From Hydrogenophaga crassostreae (GTDB taxonomy: Bacteria > Pseudomonadota > Gammaproteobacteria > Burkholderiales > Burkholderiaceae_C): a stretch of DNA of 64,000 bases. The stretch lies in the NCBI RefSeq assembly GCF_001761385.1, contig NZ_CP017476.1:3151501-3215500 (forward strand). Direction: 5' to 3'. The position numbers were made by a program, and so were the translations under genes. The notes under the pieces were generated by a model. The model made no database searches. It was not told the origin of the DNA and saw only the letters and a program-made list of their open reading frames with translations. Below, in pieces: positions 54,036 through 61,755 of the stretch; within the stretch, counting starts at the first letter, position 1; each line of letters starts with the position of its first letter.

Positions 54036-54118
54036 TCCGAAGGGTATGCTTGATGCTCTCTTTCACTCAAGAACCTTGCGCCTTTTGGTCGCCTCTCTTA
54101 TGAGGTCCATCTGGTGGA

Positions 54119-55045
54119 ATGACAGCGTCCCAGCCCATGCACTTTGATCTTGTTGATTTGCGCCTTATCGTCCGAGTCGCCGAACTCAACAGCCTCACCC
54201 GAGGTGCCGAGCGTTCGCATATATCGCTGGCGGCCGCCAGTACACGGATCAAAAATCTTGAAGAAAGCGTCGGGGCCAAACTGCTGGTGCGCAGCAGCCA
54301 GGGCATGACGCTGACACAACCTGGCAAGACGTTTGTGCAACACGCCATGGTGGTACTTGGGCAGATCGAAAACCTGCGCGGAGACATGCAGGAGTACGCA
54401 GACGGCATCAAAGGGCAGCTTCGCATCTTCTCCAACACCACCGCCTTGTGTGAGTTCCTGCCGCCAGTTCTGGGCAGTTTTCTCCAAAGCCATCCCGACA
54501 TCAACATCCATCTGCGTGAAATGCTCAGTCACGACATCGTGCGTGCGGTGCTGGATGGTTACGCCGATATCGGCGTCGTCGCGGGCACCGTGAACACCGA
54601 AAATCTGGAGATCATCCCTTACCGGTCTGATCAACTGGTGCTGGTCGTCCCCGCCAACCACTTCCTGGCTCAACGAACGAGTATCCGGTTCAGCGAAACA
54701 TTGGATCTGGTCCATGTCGGACTACACGAAGCAAGCGCCCTGCACGGTTTTCTGAAGCAGATATGCGACGACATGCACAGCCAGCTTCAGCTACGAATTC
54801 AGGTGGGAAATTTCCAGGCGGCCTGTCGCATGATTGAAGCCCAAGCCGGAGTAGGAATTCTTCCTAAGTCTGCTGTGCATCTTCATGCCGCGTCCATGGA
54901 CATAAAGATCATTCCATTAGACGACACATGGGCAGACCGCCACATGCATGTCTGTATCCGACACCTTGAAACCATGCCGGCTTTTGCACGTGATCTTGTG
55001 GCTATGCTGCAAGCTGATGCGGAGAATGCCAGCCGCGTTTCCTAG
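54119..55045 (+). CDS. LysR-family regulator of the itaconate-type operon (RipR-like)
   Basis: 308 residues. MHFDLVDLRLIVRVAELNSLTRGAERSHISLAAASTRIKNLEESVGAKLLVR is the winged helix-turn-helix (about 7-60). The effector domain follows from about 95 (LRIFSNTTALCEF). An in-frame Met at residue 7 is an alternative start. It is divergent from the ich-type gene across a palindrome, the arrangement of RipR/PA0877 with the P. aeruginosa itaconate genes. Itaconate or itaconyl-CoA is the likely effector; this is inferred. It also potentially controls the nine genes downstream in the operon. Confidence 0.82.
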   Translation: MTASQPMHFDLVDLRLIVRVAELNSLTRGAERSHISLAAASTRIKNLEESVGAKLLVRSSQGMTLTQPGKTFVQHAMVVLGQIENLRGDMQEYADGIKGQLRIFSNTTALCEFLPPVLGSFLQSHPDINIHLREMLSHDIVRAVLDGYADIGVVAGTVNTENLEIIPYRSDQLVLVVPANHFLAQRTSIRFSETLDLVHVGLHEASALHGFLKQICDDMHSQLQLRIQVGNFQAACRMIEAQAGVGILPKSAVHLHAASMDIKIIPLDDTWADRHMHVCIRHLETMPAFARDLVAMLQADAENASRVS

Positions 55046-55362
55046 CATTTTCCTGAATGGATATGAAGGAAATGTCACGGTCTGCTCCGCCGGAATTTGA
55101 CTTGAAGGCAAAAAATCGGGCGAAATCGACTTTGATTGAGCGGCAGGTCTGGCTTTCACTGAACCTTGATTTCTTCCCGTAGAGACTTCGTTGGTTGGAA
55201 TTCTCTGCTCCAGACTGGTACAGCTTTTCAAGGTAACTTCAGTCCGACAGCCAGGAAAAGTGAAGGGGCGCACCTGGCCGAAAACGGCAGTTTTCAAGCG
55301 TCCCGTGCCCAACTGCTTGACGTCCTTAAGCCAAGGACGCCAGCGCAAGCTGGCCAAACCCT
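55046..55362. other. 317-bp convergent gap without a gene
   Basis: Lies between the converging LysR and hydrolase genes. No supported reading frame, tRNA or strong T-tract hairpin is seen. Confidence 0.5.
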
Positions 55363-56256
55363 TCAGGCCAGCAGTTGCAGCACCCGCTGATGCAGGCCGT
55401 GTGAAGGTTTGTTCAACGCGTCCAGCACGCTGAAGTGGTTCAGGCCCGGCAAGACATCGCTGCTCGGCACGGCATCGCGTCCCCAGGCCTCTTGAATCAG
55501 ACGGTTCTGGCGCAAAAACTCTTCACTCTCATCGCCCCCGGCCACGCTGTGCAAGCAGCCCCAGCCTTCTTCCCAGACAGGTGGCGTGGGCATCAGCGCC
55601 GGGCTGGCGCGGCGCGCATCGCGGGCGGTGAGCTTCAAGTCGTCTTTAAGAAAGGCGACTGAGCGCAGCGGTTCCAGGTCGTAGAGACCGGAGATCGACA
55701 AAGCGTTTTGAGCCAGGGCATCGGGCAAATCGGATGCATATGCCGGCCAGTCGCAGGCCATCAACATGGCGGCAAGGTGTCCTCCCGCCGAGTGGCCCAC
55801 GATGGTGATGCGGTCGGGGTCGCCTCCGTGAACGGCGATGTGGCGGTACACCCAGGCCAGTGCCTTGACCATCTGCATGGTGATGTCTGGAATGGTCACG
55901 GCCGGGCACAGCGCGTAATTGGGCACAACCACGCAGGCGCCCTGCTTCACGAACGCGGGGGCCAGAAACGAGTGGTCTGATTTGTCGAGGCCGCGCCAGT
56001 AGCCACCATGAATGAACACCAATACCGGCGCCAGCGAGTCGCCAGGTTCGCGCTGGGCGGGGAAAATATCGAGGGTCTCGCCGGCGGCATGGCCGTAGGC
56101 CACATCGATCAAGCCATCGAGTTTGGTCCGCGCAGCTTTGGACTGTGCAGCCCAGCGCTCAAAATACTGTGCATGGTCTGGAACCAGCGCTCGGTTGTTG
56201 TATTGGCTTTCGAGCCAGGCGGGGTCGGGGCGTTGGGCTGATTTCATGGGCGCCAT
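55363..56256 (-). CDS. Alpha/beta hydrolase (esterase/kynurenine formamidase-like)
   Basis: About 297 residues if ATG 56256 is used; MKSAQRP at 56247 is an alternative. VLVFIHGGYWRGLDKSDHSF holds the HGGYW oxyanion-hole motif of the HSL/kynurenine-formamidase-like group. ITIVGHSAGGHLAAML has the nucleophile Ser in GHSAGG, and VLPGLNHFSVLDAL the catalytic His. No signal peptide. No tryptophan pathway gene lies nearby, so an esterase of unknown substrate is the safer call. The gene is divergent from the 3-hydroxyacid dehydrogenase gene by 61 bp. Confidence 0.82.
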   Translation of the reverse strand: MAPMKSAQRPDPAWLESQYNNRALVPDHAQYFERWAAQSKAARTKLDGLIDVAYGHAAGETLDIFPAQREPGDSLAPVLVFIHGGYWRGLDKSDHSFLAPAFVKQGACVVVPNYALCPAVTIPDITMQMVKALAWVYRHIAVHGGDPDRITIVGHSAGGHLAAMLMACDWPAYASDLPDALAQNALSISGLYDLEPLRSVAFLKDDLKLTARDARRASPALMPTPPVWEEGWGCLHSVAGGDESEEFLRQNRLIQEAWGRDAVPSSDVLPGLNHFSVLDALNKPSHGLHQRVLQLLA

Positions 56257-56317
56257 TGTGTCACGCAGCCCTTGCCCGATCCAACTACCATTTTTCACTC
56301 CAACCGAATCAAACACC

Positions 56318-57202
56318 ATGAACGAAACGCTTCAAAACATCACTGTGCTCGGTATTGGCCTCATGGGGTTTCCCATGGGCAAACGGCTGTGCGAGGCGGG
56401 GTACCGCGTCACTGCCTGGAACCGCTCAGCAGGCAAGGCCGAGCGCTTGCTGCCTTGTGGCGCCCAAATTGCCCCTGCACCAGCCCAGGCCGTGGCACAG
56501 GCCGACCTGGTGGTTTGCCTGCTGGAGAACGGCGAGGTGGTTGAAGAGGTTTTGTTCGGCCAGGGCGCTGCCGGCGCCATGCGCCCTGGCACGCTGGTGG
56601 TCGATATGTCGTCCATTCGACCGGCGCAGGCGCGCGACCATGCCGAGCGCTTGAAGGCTATGGGCTTGCACCATATCGACGCACCGGTATCAGGCGGCAC
56701 GGTCGGCGCCGAAGCGGGCTCGCTGGCCATCATGGCCGGTGGAGACGGCAAACAGGTCGAGCGCGCCCGCCTTCTGCTGGAACACCTCGGCCGGCTCACC
56801 CACGTCGGACCACACGGCGCAGGCCAGCTTGCCAAGCTCGCCAACCAGATGATCGTGGGTATCACCATTGGCGCGGTGGCCGAGGCGCTGCTGATGTGCG
56901 AGAAGGGTGGCGCCGACATGGCCAGGGTGCGCGAGGCCATCGGTGGCGGCTTCGCTGAGAGCCGGGTTTTGCAGCTCCACGGTCAGCGCATGGTCGAGCG
57001 CGATTTCGCCAAGCGCGCAGCCATCAATGTGCAACTCAAAGACATGCGCAACGCCATGACCACCGCGCAGTCGCTTGGGTTTCAGGCCCCCATCACCGAG
57101 CTGTTTGAGACCCTCTACACCCAGGCATCTGAAAACGGTTTTGGCGATCTTGACCATTCCGCCCTGTTCGTCGAACTGGCCCGGCGCAACGGCATGCAGT
57201 GA
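56318..57202 (+). CDS. NAD(P)-dependent 3-hydroxyacid dehydrogenase (HIBADH-like)
   Basis: 294 residues from ATG 56318. ITVLGIGLMGFPMGKRL (Rossmann motif), IDAPVSGGTVGAEAGSLAIMAGG (substrate loop) and GAGQLAKLANQM with the catalytic Lys place it in the beta-hydroxyacid dehydrogenase family (tartronate semialdehyde reductase/3-hydroxyisobutyrate type). It is about 20 residues shorter than the paralogue at 26790. It is divergent from a hydrolase gene, so both may share regulation. Substrate unknown. Confidence 0.86.
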   Translation: MNETLQNITVLGIGLMGFPMGKRLCEAGYRVTAWNRSAGKAERLLPCGAQIAPAPAQAVAQADLVVCLLENGEVVEEVLFGQGAAGAMRPGTLVVDMSSIRPAQARDHAERLKAMGLHHIDAPVSGGTVGAEAGSLAIMAGGDGKQVERARLLLEHLGRLTHVGPHGAGQLAKLANQMIVGITIGAVAEALLMCEKGGADMARVREAIGGGFAESRVLQLHGQRMVERDFAKRAAINVQLKDMRNAMTTAQSLGFQAPITELFETLYTQASENGFGDLDHSALFVELARRNGMQ

Positions 57203-57230
57203 CCCCTCAGGGTTGGGAATTGGCGGCAGA

Positions 57231-57251
57231 AAGCGCGCCTTTTGCGCGCTT
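57231..57251. repeat. Palindromic hairpin before motA-like gene
   Basis: Perfect 8-bp arms AAGCGCGC (57231-57238) and GCGCGCTT (57244-57251), loop CTTTT. It lies 29 bp after the dehydrogenase stop without a T tract. It may act as a weak terminator or an mRNA end. Confidence 0.55.
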
Positions 57252-57306
57252 AAGCAATTGGTGTGGCAAGAACAATGGAGGGCATTGATTCACCCCCATT
57301 GAGCCT

Positions 57307-58119
57307 GTGCGTTTGAACACCTCCACCCTCATCGGCACGATCGCCAGCGTGCTGTTCATGGCCGTCATCCTGCTGTTTGGCGCCGACGACCCGAGCAAGT
57401 TCGTCGATCTGCCCAGCATTGCCATTGTGGTCGGCGGCACGCTGGCTGCCACCTTCCTGAGCTACCCCATGCGGGAAATCAAGCGGATCTTTCCCATGGT
57501 GGCCCAGGTGTTTCGCCAGGAGCGCCTTGAAACCCAGCACTCGATCGAAGAAGTGGTGGCGCTTTCCCGGCTGTGGATGCGCGGCGACTTACAGGCTGTG
57601 GAGCGCGCGCTGCCGCAGGTCAGCAACCCGTTTTTGCGCACCGGCGTGCAGCTCATCATCGACCGCACGCCCGAAGACGAAATCATCGATTTGCTGCAAT
57701 GGCGCATCGCCCATTTGCGTTCACGTGAAATGGCCGAAGCTTCGATTTTTCGTGGCATGGCCAACTACGCGCCGGCCTTCGGCATGGTCGGCACCCTGCT
57801 CGGTCTGATCAATTTGATGGACCTGGTGGGCGCAGGCGACCTGAGCATCATCGGCAGCCAGCTCGCCGTGGCGCTCATGACCACGCTGTATGGCGTATTG
57901 CTCGCCAACCTCTTGTTCAAACCCATCGCCGTCAAGCTGGAGCGGCGCACCGAGCAGCGCCTAGTGGTGATGAACATGGTGCTTGAAGGCATTTCCATGA
58001 TGTGTGCCGGGCGCAGCCCGTCGCTGATGCGCGAAACGCTGAAAGCCTTCGTGGCCCAGTTTGACGACGAGATGTTCGACGGCGGTGCCCCGCCCCCAAA
58101 GGCCCAACCTGTCCGGTAA
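57307..58119 (+). CDS. MotA/PomA-like stator protein
   Basis: 270 residues starting at GTG 57307 (a TTG two codons on is also possible). It has four hydrophobic segments. PSIAIVVGGTLAATFLSYP and GMANYAPAFGMVGTLLGLINLMDLVGAG are the MotA/PomA signature areas. The product forms the proton or sodium channel of a flagellar-type stator with the MotB-like partner 6 bp downstream. No other motility gene is in the window, so this is a stand-alone pair, possibly for an accessory stator. TolQ/ExbB relatives are shorter and are less likely. Confidence 0.83.
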   Translation: MRLNTSTLIGTIASVLFMAVILLFGADDPSKFVDLPSIAIVVGGTLAATFLSYPMREIKRIFPMVAQVFRQERLETQHSIEEVVALSRLWMRGDLQAVERALPQVSNPFLRTGVQLIIDRTPEDEIIDLLQWRIAHLRSREMAEASIFRGMANYAPAFGMVGTLLGLINLMDLVGAGDLSIIGSQLAVALMTTLYGVLLANLLFKPIAVKLERRTEQRLVVMNMVLEGISMMCAGRSPSLMRETLKAFVAQFDDEMFDGGAPPPKAQPVR

Positions 58120-58125
58120 CCCGCC

Positions 58126-58977
58126 ATGTCCAACCTTGACGCAACCCTGGGCTCGCCAGAAGCATTTCAGTCACAACCGTTGCAGCAAGCCGCTCGCGGC
58201 AAGGCTGCCGGGCGCCGCTACAGCCGCTGGCACCTGGAAACCACCGTACCGGTTGAGGAAGATGGCTGGCTGTTGACCTACCTCGATGTGATCACGCTCA
58301 TGCTCGTCATGATGGTGGTGATGCTCTCGGTCGCAGGCCCTCCGGGAGATGCCACCGGCAAGGGCGAGCCGACCACCACCACCATGCCCCCCGACCCACT
58401 GGCCACCACAACGCCCGCCTCCGTGCAATCGCCCTCGATCTTGCCGCCGCTGCCCGTGACCACCGCGAGCACACAAAGCGCCACGCCAGCACCGCCTGGC
58501 AAAGAACCCGAAAGTGAGACGCCCCAGGCGCCAGCCGAAGAGGCATGGGCCAGCCTGAAACTCGATCAGATTGGCGAAAACGTTGCCATCACGCCGGGTG
58601 AAGACTCGGTGCGCTTTCGCATCAGCAACGAATTGCTGTTTGGTTCGGGCGACGCCAACCTCAGCAACGGCGGCAACGGCGTGCTTCAAAAGCTGCTGCC
58701 CACCCTGCTCGCCGATCCCGAACTGCGGTTGGTGGTTGAGGGCCATACCGACAACATCCCGATCCAGACCACGCGTTACCCCTCCAATTGGGAACTCTCC
58801 ACCGGAAGGGCTGCCAGCGTGGCGCGGTATTTGATCGAACATGGTGTGCCGCCGCAACGGGTTCAAGCCTCGGGATACGCAGACACACGCCCGCTCGGCA
58901 GCAAGGAAAACCCGGTAGACCGCGCCATCAACCGGCGTGTGGAGCTGGTGTTGGAGAAGACCAAGCCCGGCGGCTGA
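58126..58977 (+). CDS. MotB/OmpA-like stator protein
   Basis: 283 residues: an N-terminal polar segment, one membrane helix (DGWLLTYLDVITLMLVMMVVML, about 46-67) whose Asp in YLDVITLML matches the ion-binding Asp of MotB, then a Pro/Thr-rich linker (about 75-135). The C-terminal OmpA-like peptidoglycan-binding domain follows (VEGHTDNIPIQTTRYPSNWELSTGRAASVARYL). The linker is longer than usual and rich in TTTMPPDP-type repeats. It partners the MotA-like protein, with 6 bp between the genes. Confidence 0.85.
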   Translation: MSNLDATLGSPEAFQSQPLQQAARGKAAGRRYSRWHLETTVPVEEDGWLLTYLDVITLMLVMMVVMLSVAGPPGDATGKGEPTTTTMPPDPLATTTPASVQSPSILPPLPVTTASTQSATPAPPGKEPESETPQAPAEEAWASLKLDQIGENVAITPGEDSVRFRISNELLFGSGDANLSNGGNGVLQKLLPTLLADPELRLVVEGHTDNIPIQTTRYPSNWELSTGRAASVARYLIEHGVPPQRVQASGYADTRPLGSKENPVDRAINRRVELVLEKTKPGG

Positions 58978-58996
58978 GCGCAACGCGCCGACCCGT

Positions 58997-59767
58997 TTAA
59001 CGCGGCGGAATGGCCAGCAAGTCGATGCGCCGCTGCAAGCGCGCCACCTCATCGGTCGCGCCTCCCGCCTTGGCCCGCTCCTGCGCCACCAGCAACCAGG
59101 CCAGCAAAGGCCGCCGCCAGCCGCGCGCCGAAGCGGTTTCCACAGCTTGTTTCACTGTTTCGGGCGTGGCCACGCCGCGGCGCAACAAAACCCCGGCCGC
59201 CACCAATTGCGACAGCGGGTCTTCAATGCCTTTCAACGCTGCATCGCTGGCCGTGCCATCGGCGCCAGCCAAAGCCTGATGCACCTTGGGCAACAAAGCC
59301 GCATCGCCCGCCGCCAAAGCACCCGCCAGATACCGTGAATAGGCCTGCTCAGCCGGCGCCGCATCGGCCGCCAACGCCTCAAATCCGTCACAAGGTGCCA
59401 TGTCCAGCGAAGCCACCCGAGCCGCGCAACGCACCAGCTCGGCCCGAGCCACCAGATCAGGTCGCCCCGTGCTCGCCACCTCAGCGCGAGCCCGGGCAAA
59501 CTCCACCGCCTCGATCTTCGAATCACCCCGCAACCAAGCCTCGGTAGCCCGCTCCAAACTGCCCTTCGCCCCCATCTGCCAATCAGCAGGCGGCGGCGCA
59601 GACGAACAAGCCGACAACCCGAAAACCAGCATTCCGGCAACAGCCAAAAACGCAACAAGCGATGAGGGGAAGCTCAACCACCCAGAGCGCCGCCGGTCCG
59701 GCTTTGCCGGCCGGCCAGCGTTGCCCCCTTGAGGGGGTGACGACGAAGTCAGCGCGGGGGTGTTCAT
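58997..59767 (-). CDS. Lipoprotein linked to the MCE gene
   Basis: 256 residues. After an unusual N-terminal extension (about 1-30) comes a hydrophobic segment and lipobox LSAC (about residue 53), so it is a lipoprotein. The mature part is alpha-helical with TPR-like spacing and no recognised catalytic motif. The ATG at 59767 overlaps the stop of the MCE gene (ATGA), which supports this start although an internal TTG would give a shorter signal peptide. The extension is encoded by a GC-rich palindromic element (59690-59740). It may be the outer-membrane part of an MCE lipid transport system. Confidence 0.7.
   Translation of the reverse strand: MNTPALTSSSPPQGGNAGRPAKPDRRRSGWLSFPSSLVAFLAVAGMLVFGLSACSSAPPPADWQMGAKGSLERATEAWLRGDSKIEAVEFARARAEVASTGRPDLVARAELVRCAARVASLDMAPCDGFEALAADAAPAEQAYSRYLAGALAAGDAALLPKVHQALAGADGTASDAALKGIEDPLSQLVAAGVLLRRGVATPETVKQAVETASARGWRRPLLAWLLVAQERAKAGGATDEVARLQRRIDLLAIPPR
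59690..59740. repeat. GC-rich palindromic element inside the lipoprotein start region
   Basis: Contains CCGGTCCGG, then GCCGGCCGGC, and CCCCCT (59724-59729) / AGGGGG (59732-59737) as inverted repeats. Similar short palindromic elements are found between genes in Comamonadaceae, from memory. Here it lies in frame at the 5' end of a gene. Confidence 0.45.
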
Positions 59768-60795
59768 GGAAGTACGATCTCCGACTCACGCGAAAACGGC
59801 CACTTGCTGTTCAGATCGTTGATCAGCGAATCCACTTTGCGCAAGCTGGCTTCAACTTCGGCGCGCAGCGCCGTCAAATCGGTGGTGGCTTCGCGGGTGT
59901 TGGTGGCAATGCCCTGCGCCTCCACCAGCAAACCGTCCACCTTCTTCAAACTGCCTTGCGCATCGTTCAAGACCGCGGTCAATTGCTGCACCGTGGCGCG
60001 CGCGTCGTTCACCAGACCGCCTTGCGCTGCCGAACCATCGCCGCCAGCGCCAAACACCTGCTTGTCGGCATTGGCCACCAGGCCATCCAGCCGGGCGCTC
60101 AACTTGTCGACCCGGCTCAACAGCGTGTTGGCCCGGTCAATGGTCGTGACGATCTTCTTCGCATCGTCCTCGTTGCCAAACAACATGCCCATGGCGCCAT
60201 TCGGGCCGTTCAGCGCCGCCGTGGTGGCTTGCAAACTCGCCAGGCTTTGCGACAGCGGCGCGCCTTCCCGCGTCAGGCCGTTCAGGTTGTTCAACAAATC
60301 GCGCACCTGCGCCACCAGCTTGGGAATTTCGGCCGCCGCATCGCCGCGCAACACCTGGCGCACCGCGCCATCTTCCAGCGCCGGGTCAGACAAGACTCCG
60401 CTGTAGGCGCGAATCTTGGTGCCGCCCACCAGCGCTTTCTCCATCGTGAAAATGCTGGAGCTGCGCAACCATTTGGCATCTTTCGTGGGCACATCGACCA
60501 CGATGCGCACATTGCCGTCGTCCGCCAACTCAATGCGGGAAACTGTGCCGATGGCGAAGCCGGCAAAGGTCATTTCCATGCCCGTGACCACGCCCTCTGA
60601 ATCGTCTGACATCAACACCAGCTTCTGCGTGCGGTCAAACGCACCGCGCGCGTTCATCACGTACAGCGCCGAGCCCACCACCAGCAGCAGCAAGACCATC
60701 AACAACACCCCCGCCTTCACCTCCAGGTTGTTCACCGGAGGTTGGGGGTCCATGACTGGGCCAGAGGGCGTGGGGGGAGCGGGCGGCGAGGGCAT
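59764..60795 (-). CDS. MCE-domain (MlaD-like) lipid transport protein
   Basis: 343 residues with one N-terminal membrane helix (LEVKAGVLLMVLLLLVVGSALYV, about 25-47) and an MCE domain (KLVLMSDDSEGVVTGMEMTFAGFAIGTVSRIEL), then a coiled-coil-like C-terminus (Leu/Ala heptads, about 170-330). MlaD proteins shuttle phospholipids between membranes. The MlaE-like permease gene is upstream, and a lipoprotein gene downstream overlaps by 4 bp. No ATPase gene is nearby, so it may share one encoded elsewhere. Confidence 0.85.
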   Translation of the reverse strand: MPSPPAPPTPSGPVMDPQPPVNNLEVKAGVLLMVLLLLVVGSALYVMNARGAFDRTQKLVLMSDDSEGVVTGMEMTFAGFAIGTVSRIELADDGNVRIVVDVPTKDAKWLRSSSIFTMEKALVGGTKIRAYSGVLSDPALEDGAVRQVLRGDAAAEIPKLVAQVRDLLNNLNGLTREGAPLSQSLASLQATTAALNGPNGAMGMLFGNEDDAKKIVTTIDRANTLLSRVDKLSARLDGLVANADKQVFGAGGDGSAAQGGLVNDARATVQQLTAVLNDAQGSLKKVDGLLVEAQGIATNTREATTDLTALRAEVEASLRKVDSLINDLNSKWPFSRESEIVLP

Positions 60796-60799
60796 GAGA

Positions 60800-61606
60800 T
60801 CAATAATAGTTGCCCACGAGGGAAATCACTTCCAACATGAGAATGACCGAAAGCAAGCGGGCGAATTCAGTGATGTCACTGCGCCGGGAATAACCCCCAC
60901 GGGCATCGGCCTTGGCGCTGGCCGCCATGGGTACAAACGCCACGGCCAGACTGAAAAACACCGTTTTCAAAACAAAAATCAGCGAAACTGCCGGCGAAAA
61001 GACGCTGCCCACACTGCGGTTGTAGTCTTCCAGCGCCCAAGGCGAAAAACCGTAGACATTCAAATAGGTGAGCAACAACGCCAGCACACAGCTCAGCGCC
61101 GCCAGCAACATCACCGAAAACACCCCGGCCAGCGCGCGCGGCAACATGTCTTGCCGCAACAACTGCTGCGAAGGGCGCTTGACCCCACGCTTGAACTCGT
61201 CTGATAACAAGCGGCGCATGCGCTGCGATTCAGGCATCGTGTAGCGCACCGCCACGAACAGCGCAGCGTAGAGCGGAATCAGCTCCAGGATCAGCGTGCG
61301 CACCAACACCTCCAGCGCAAATTGCGACAAGCCATAGCTCAGCGCCGTGGCGACCACGATGCGAATCAACACCAGACTCACCAGCGCCGACAACACCAGA
61401 AACCAGGTCAGCAGCGGCACCGTCGCGCGGTAAAGGTGCAGCATCAGGCCATGGCGCTCTTCCGGGTCGTCGTAGCTCGAAGGCGAAAGCGCCAACACCA
61501 CAATTTGCGCGCCAATCAACAACACCTGCCACCAGGCCACCCACGCAGCCAACACCTCCCGCCCCCAGCGGAGCAGCGCGTTGTGCAGGGAAACAAACAG
61601 GTTCAT
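60800..61606 (-). CDS. MlaE-like ABC transporter permease
   Basis: 268 residues from ATG 61606, with about five to six hydrophobic segments (VAWWQVLLIGAQIVVLAL, LVLSALVSLVLIRIVVATAL, VFSVMLLAALSCVLALLLTYL, SPAVSLIFVLKTVFFSLAVAFVPMAASA, SVILMLEVISLVGNYY). The ordering and the LELIPLYAALFVAVRY segment resemble MlaE/YrbE-family permeases. Start and end spacing (4 bp to the MCE gene) support one operon. The cytosolic ATPase partner is not in this window. Confidence 0.75.
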   Translation of the reverse strand: MNLFVSLHNALLRWGREVLAAWVAWWQVLLIGAQIVVLALSPSSYDDPEERHGLMLHLYRATVPLLTWFLVLSALVSLVLIRIVVATALSYGLSQFALEVLVRTLILELIPLYAALFVAVRYTMPESQRMRRLLSDEFKRGVKRPSQQLLRQDMLPRALAGVFSVMLLAALSCVLALLLTYLNVYGFSPWALEDYNRSVGSVFSPAVSLIFVLKTVFFSLAVAFVPMAASAKADARGGYSRRSDITEFARLLSVILMLEVISLVGNYY

Positions 61607-61755
61607 GCAAAGGATCATAGAGGCTGACGCGCAGAGGCGACAGCCAATCACCCTGCGCTGGTGAAAACGCCATGGCGCATCGGCCAAAAATCTGTTTTCA
61701 ATGGTTGCATCGCGCGCCCAAAGTGCCGCCGCCCTGTAACAGGAGACAACCCGCC

